In this document: positions 61,075 to 64,000 of the stretch, in pieces
Numbering within the stretch: the first letter of the stretch is position 1
How the letters are laid out: each line of letters begins with the position of its first letter
Source: Prosapia bicincta
Lineage: Eukaryota > Arthropoda > Insecta > Hemiptera > Cercopidae
Direction: 5' to 3'
DNA length: 64,000 nt
Assembly (NCBI GenBank): GCA_036971475.1
Contig: JBAIZL010000003.1
Span: forward strand, 56,061,842 to 56,125,841
The notes under the pieces: generated by a model
What the model was told of the DNA's origin: nothing
Seen by the model: only the letters and a program-made list of their open reading frames with translations
The model's database searches: none
Translations under genes and position numbers: made by a program

Positions 61075-61885
61075 TAAGTACTATGTTTTTGTGAACTATG
61101 TACTATGAGTTAAAAAAAAATTATGTTTCTCTATATCATAGCAAATGATTTTTTTCATAGTTTTTTAAAGTCATGTTCGTAGAACGTAGAATTATATACA
61201 AACAAAAATACAGGTCAAATTTTATAAGCTGCCACTTGGCTCTTAATATATATTTAATAAATTCAAAATAACAAATTAAAAAACTGAAAAACAAAGAACG
61301 GCATAAAGGGACGTTTTGGCAGTTAGTTTTTACTCATTTTAAATATCCTTTTATTTAAATTTGTCTCTAAGAAATGTTCGACATTACTGAGTACAACAAA
61401 CGGCCACAGTGTTGGTGTCTTGTAGTGTTAGCACTGTGGCAAGAGGCGCAAGTTTAAACCTTGATGAAGGCTTCTTATTTAAGGTATGAGTGTACTAATG
61501 GTTCAAATCTGATGTTTTAATAAAAAATATTATTTATACAGTTATGTAACTTTAATACTTTGTCTATAGTTTCATTAAACTCCATGTATCTTCCCCTTGA
61601 AATATAATACGGTGGTAGTAGAATTAAGGGCGGAGACGTACATGAACCACAAAATGAGAATTCTAAAACTGGCGGCTTAAATTTGAGGCTATATTTGATT
61701 GTTATCAAAAGGACACGCATAAAACGAGGATCTCAATATTTGCCTTAAACCCAGCAATTAGTGAAAATGAAAACATATGACTTTTCAAACAGCCGTAAAA
61801 CTATTTAATTAAATTAGTGGATTTTATTAAAGCTACTAAATTACTTTATTTCTAGGTGAAGTTAAAACAACCTAATAGTAATTAC
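61075..61885. other. Putative intron or intergenic DNA with a 9-bp hairpin
   Basis: GCCACAGTG (61404-61412) and CACTGTGGC form a perfect 9-pair hairpin around 61404-61441. The 3' arm overlaps a tRNA-like phrase (GTTAGCACTGTGG, then AAGTTTAAACCTTG), perhaps a degraded SINE head. Nothing else recognised. Confidence 0.4.
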
Positions 61886-61927
61886 CTCCCCTTTCCTTCC
61901 TCTTCTTTGTACCAAAGCAGCACGTGA
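61886..61927 (-). CDS. Weak candidate 42-bp cassette exon
   Basis: On the minus strand CTTGTTCCAG precedes and GGGGAG then GTAATT follows 42 open bases. In phase 1 it reads TCCFGTKKRKERG and both enters and exits in phase 1. It could therefore be included or skipped between the exons at 62597 and 60527 without changing frame. The donor is only moderate and the exon very short, so a chance match is quite possible. Confidence 0.2.
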
Positions 61928-61997
61928 CTGGAACAAGACATCGTTTTATTAAAGCAAGAATCTTACAAGGTGTACAATATTAGTTGTATTATTCTAA

Positions 61998-62050
61998 ACG
62001 CACGCAGACACGCACACACACACACGCACACACACACGCACGAACGCACG
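61998..62050. repeat. (CA)n-rich interrupted microsatellite
   Basis: ACACACGCACACAC-type tract with G interruptions. The sequence to 62590 is AT-rich with nothing else recognised. Confidence 0.9.
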
Positions 62051-62596
62051 TACACGGGCATACACAAGCAACGGTTTTTGATATTTATTTTTTAAAGTTA
62101 AACATAATGTAAAAAGTCCTATCCAATAGACCATTAGATATCTTTCTGTTAATAATGTAGATATTTACTATTTAACAGAAATATAGGTCTATATAGGGAT
62201 CAAGGTGTTACTAATATAAACAAACAAATATTAAGATTCAATTCCTACTTAGGTCAACAACAACAAAAAATTAAAAATAATGTAAATAAAGTAATGTAAC
62301 CTATTAATTTAAACAGCTGTTCTACCACATTACCTACAACATAAAATCAGCTGTTTAATGAAATTGTATGTTATCACTAATTTTAACCAAATTAGGCGAA
62401 ATAACTATATTCCATACTTTGCAAGTTATGTGAAAAGATTTTCTGCCATTAAAAACTTAATCATTTCATTAAATTTAATTATTGAATTTACGATATAAAA
62501 ATCTGTAATAAATCCTTCACTACAAGTTTAAATATATATTTGAAATTGTGTAGAAAATTTATAATAAAAAAAGGAACGAAGTTTGAGGATGTTTAC

Positions 62597-62648
62597 CCTC
62601 CAGATGATCCTGATGTTGTGCAAAGGGTTCATAGGCTGTTGCGACTTC
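62597..62648 (-). CDS. Candidate 52-bp internal exon
   Basis: On the minus strand ATATTTCTGTTAAAG precedes GAAGTCGCAACAGCC and the segment ends GGAGG before GTAAAC. In phase 0 it encodes EVATAYEPFAQHQDHLE and one more base, exiting in phase 1, which fits entry into the 60527-60736 exon (giving HLEAVFNED across the junction). The plus strand of the same bases is also open up to a stop near 62670 (for example FEDVYPPDDPDVVQRVHRLL), so the coding strand is not certain. Confidence 0.35.
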
Positions 62649-64000
62649 CTTTAACAGAAATATAATAGTTGGGAAAGCATCATAGAGGACGAAGATTAAA
62701 GGTTCTATGCGTCAAGACCTTTGAGGGTAAAGGGCTGACTATTTTCAGGGCAGCGCATTGACAAAAATAATAAAAGGACTTTCTTCCCCATAGGAAAGGG
62801 GAACCGGGATCGTTTCTTAAAGGATTCACTCCTGATTTCACCTTTTTGAGCTACACAAAATATCGTTATATTAAACCTTATCTAAGTTACGAGATGACTT
62901 ATTGCTCCTATGCGATATTTAGTAGCCTAAATTTCAGAATGCATATTTTGTAGGCCTAATATAACAAACAAATGGCATTTCACTAAATTAAATCAATAAC
63001 CTATGAAAAATTTACATTTCTTGATTTTCAATCTTTAGCATGGGTAGAGCCTTGACATTTAAGGGGATATATAATTAGAAATAATGTTGTAAGTGAGGAA
63101 AATGTTTATAAAAGAGAGACATTGTTTTGTTACACATAAATATCGTTCCTTGATATTGTGCAAGATAAATGGGTGTTTTAGCAAAAGGCTTATTAAATAT
63201 TGATGCTGGGTCAAAACAAAAATGTTGTTTTAAATACGTTATATTTTTAGGTTATTTATTAGGTTCACACACTAAGTTATCAACCACCAGCTGAACACTT
63301 TCCATGCTTACAAAACCTCTTATTTATGTTTGTACTTACAAAGTTTCCAAATGTTTTTCAGTTTCATACTTTTTGTTCTTATTCCAACAAAATAAAATGA
63401 AAAATGGCTTTACGTAACCATGGCTATTTAAATGAGGTTTATTCTTGATTGTTGCACGGTTTTACCTCGCATAAATGATACTAATATTAACAATAATATT
63501 TACATGTTTACTAAAATTTATTTATTTTTATAAATTCTTTAAATTTTGAAAGGATATTATTTATTATTAGAATAGATGCTTTACTTCCTCAAAATCCCGT
63601 TTGCAGCGCCCTCTACATATTTGTGTCAGAATAACACAGAACAACAAGGCAACATTGTTACTCTTGTCAGGCTGACTGGCAGGCACTGACTGGAAACATG
63701 CGATATATATATATATATATATATATATATTCTGCCTCACAACTCCTACGGTGTGGTGTTGCTTACGAGTTCTGTGAATATTGGATAAATGGTGGCACAA
63801 ATAAACCCCCCCTCCCATGGAGAAAAAGTTCTCGACCATATTGTAAAGGAAAATGAACACAAAAAGACAGAAGCAAATAACCAATCTATAGACTTGCATC
63901 ACTCTAACGGTAATGCAAAATACAAGATAGAAAAATCACTTCTAGGCTTTTAAAGAGGGATAGCAACAGTTTTTGAGATGAACGGGTTTAATCCACGACT
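62649..64000. other. Right end of window, nothing recognised
   Basis: AT-rich DNA with a short (TA)n at about 63703-63730. A 111-codon minus-strand frame (63567-63902) crosses that tract, has no domain and is most likely spurious. Upstream exons of the minus-strand gene, if real, could lie here or beyond the window. Confidence 0.45.

Noticed and set aside
63340..63420. Possible exon ending at a GTAAGTAC donor on the minus strand
   Set aside because: The frame that stays open reads FFILFCWNKNKKYETEKHLE, but no acceptable acceptor with a pyrimidine tract was found and its phase does not fit the next exon candidate.
63567..63902. 111-codon minus-strand frame
   Set aside because: It crosses a (TA)n tract (IYIYIY) and shows no domain or splice support.

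Overview
The window looks like non-coding, repeat-rich chromosomal DNA of an animal, most likely an arthropod and perhaps an insect. The evidence is AT-rich sequence with long (TA)n, (CA)n and (CT)n tracts, a jockey-type non-LTR retrotransposon end, Penelope-like element (PLE) remnants, a tRNA-derived SINE and GT-AG exon-like segments. There is no bacterial-style gene density, operon or ribosome binding site. The organism call is inference. No complete protein-coding gene is visible, and nearly all open frames longer than 60 codons are chance frames or microsatellite translations.

Layout. 1-19.5 kb: a decayed tandem array of ~3-kb composite units (seven units, two subtypes), each carrying a minus-strand tRNA-derived SINE, a (CA)n/(CT)n tract and, in several units, a relic PLE tail. 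19.7-21.1 kb: ten tandem 139-bp monomers. 22.2-24.2 kb: the clearest PLE endonuclease remnant with a hammerhead-like ribozyme directly downstream, then a palindrome carrying two more, then a foldback insertion with a hammerhead fold at its tip. 24.2-30.4 kb: low-complexity intergenic DNA with a MITE-like element and an old ~220-bp duplication. 30.4-32.2 kb: a solitary hammerhead-bearing insert in (TA)n and a 5'-truncated jockey-like pseudogene. 32.3-40.2 kb: a 146-150-bp satellite (about 48 copies) with a 3,820-bp higher-order duplication. 40.3-42.1 kb: a plus-strand SINE copy and a second hammerhead palindrome. 42.4-44.0 kb: sixteen 96-bp monomers. 46.0-46.4 kb: a long (GT)n tract. 54.0-59.15 kb: about 38 copies of a 136-bp satellite with a nine-monomer higher-order repeat. 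52.4-62.7 kb: exon-like segments on the minus strand, of which three to four have good splice signals and compatible phases, so the 136-bp satellite probably lies inside an intron.

The most interesting signal is a family of hammerhead-ribozyme-like motifs: CTGANGA, one extra base, a helix II hairpin, GAAA, the palindrome AAGCTT, then T. They occur in at least eight places plus three relics in the 3-kb units. Helix II bases covary between subfamilies (GUUGG/CCAAC, GCUGG/UCGGC, GCUGA/UCAGC). The motifs sit beside PLE endonuclease sequence, inside head-to-head palindromes, or at the tip of long inverted repeats, often in (TA)n. Hammerheads in PLEs are established knowledge; the foldback and palindromic packaging and the extra core base are what deserve testing.
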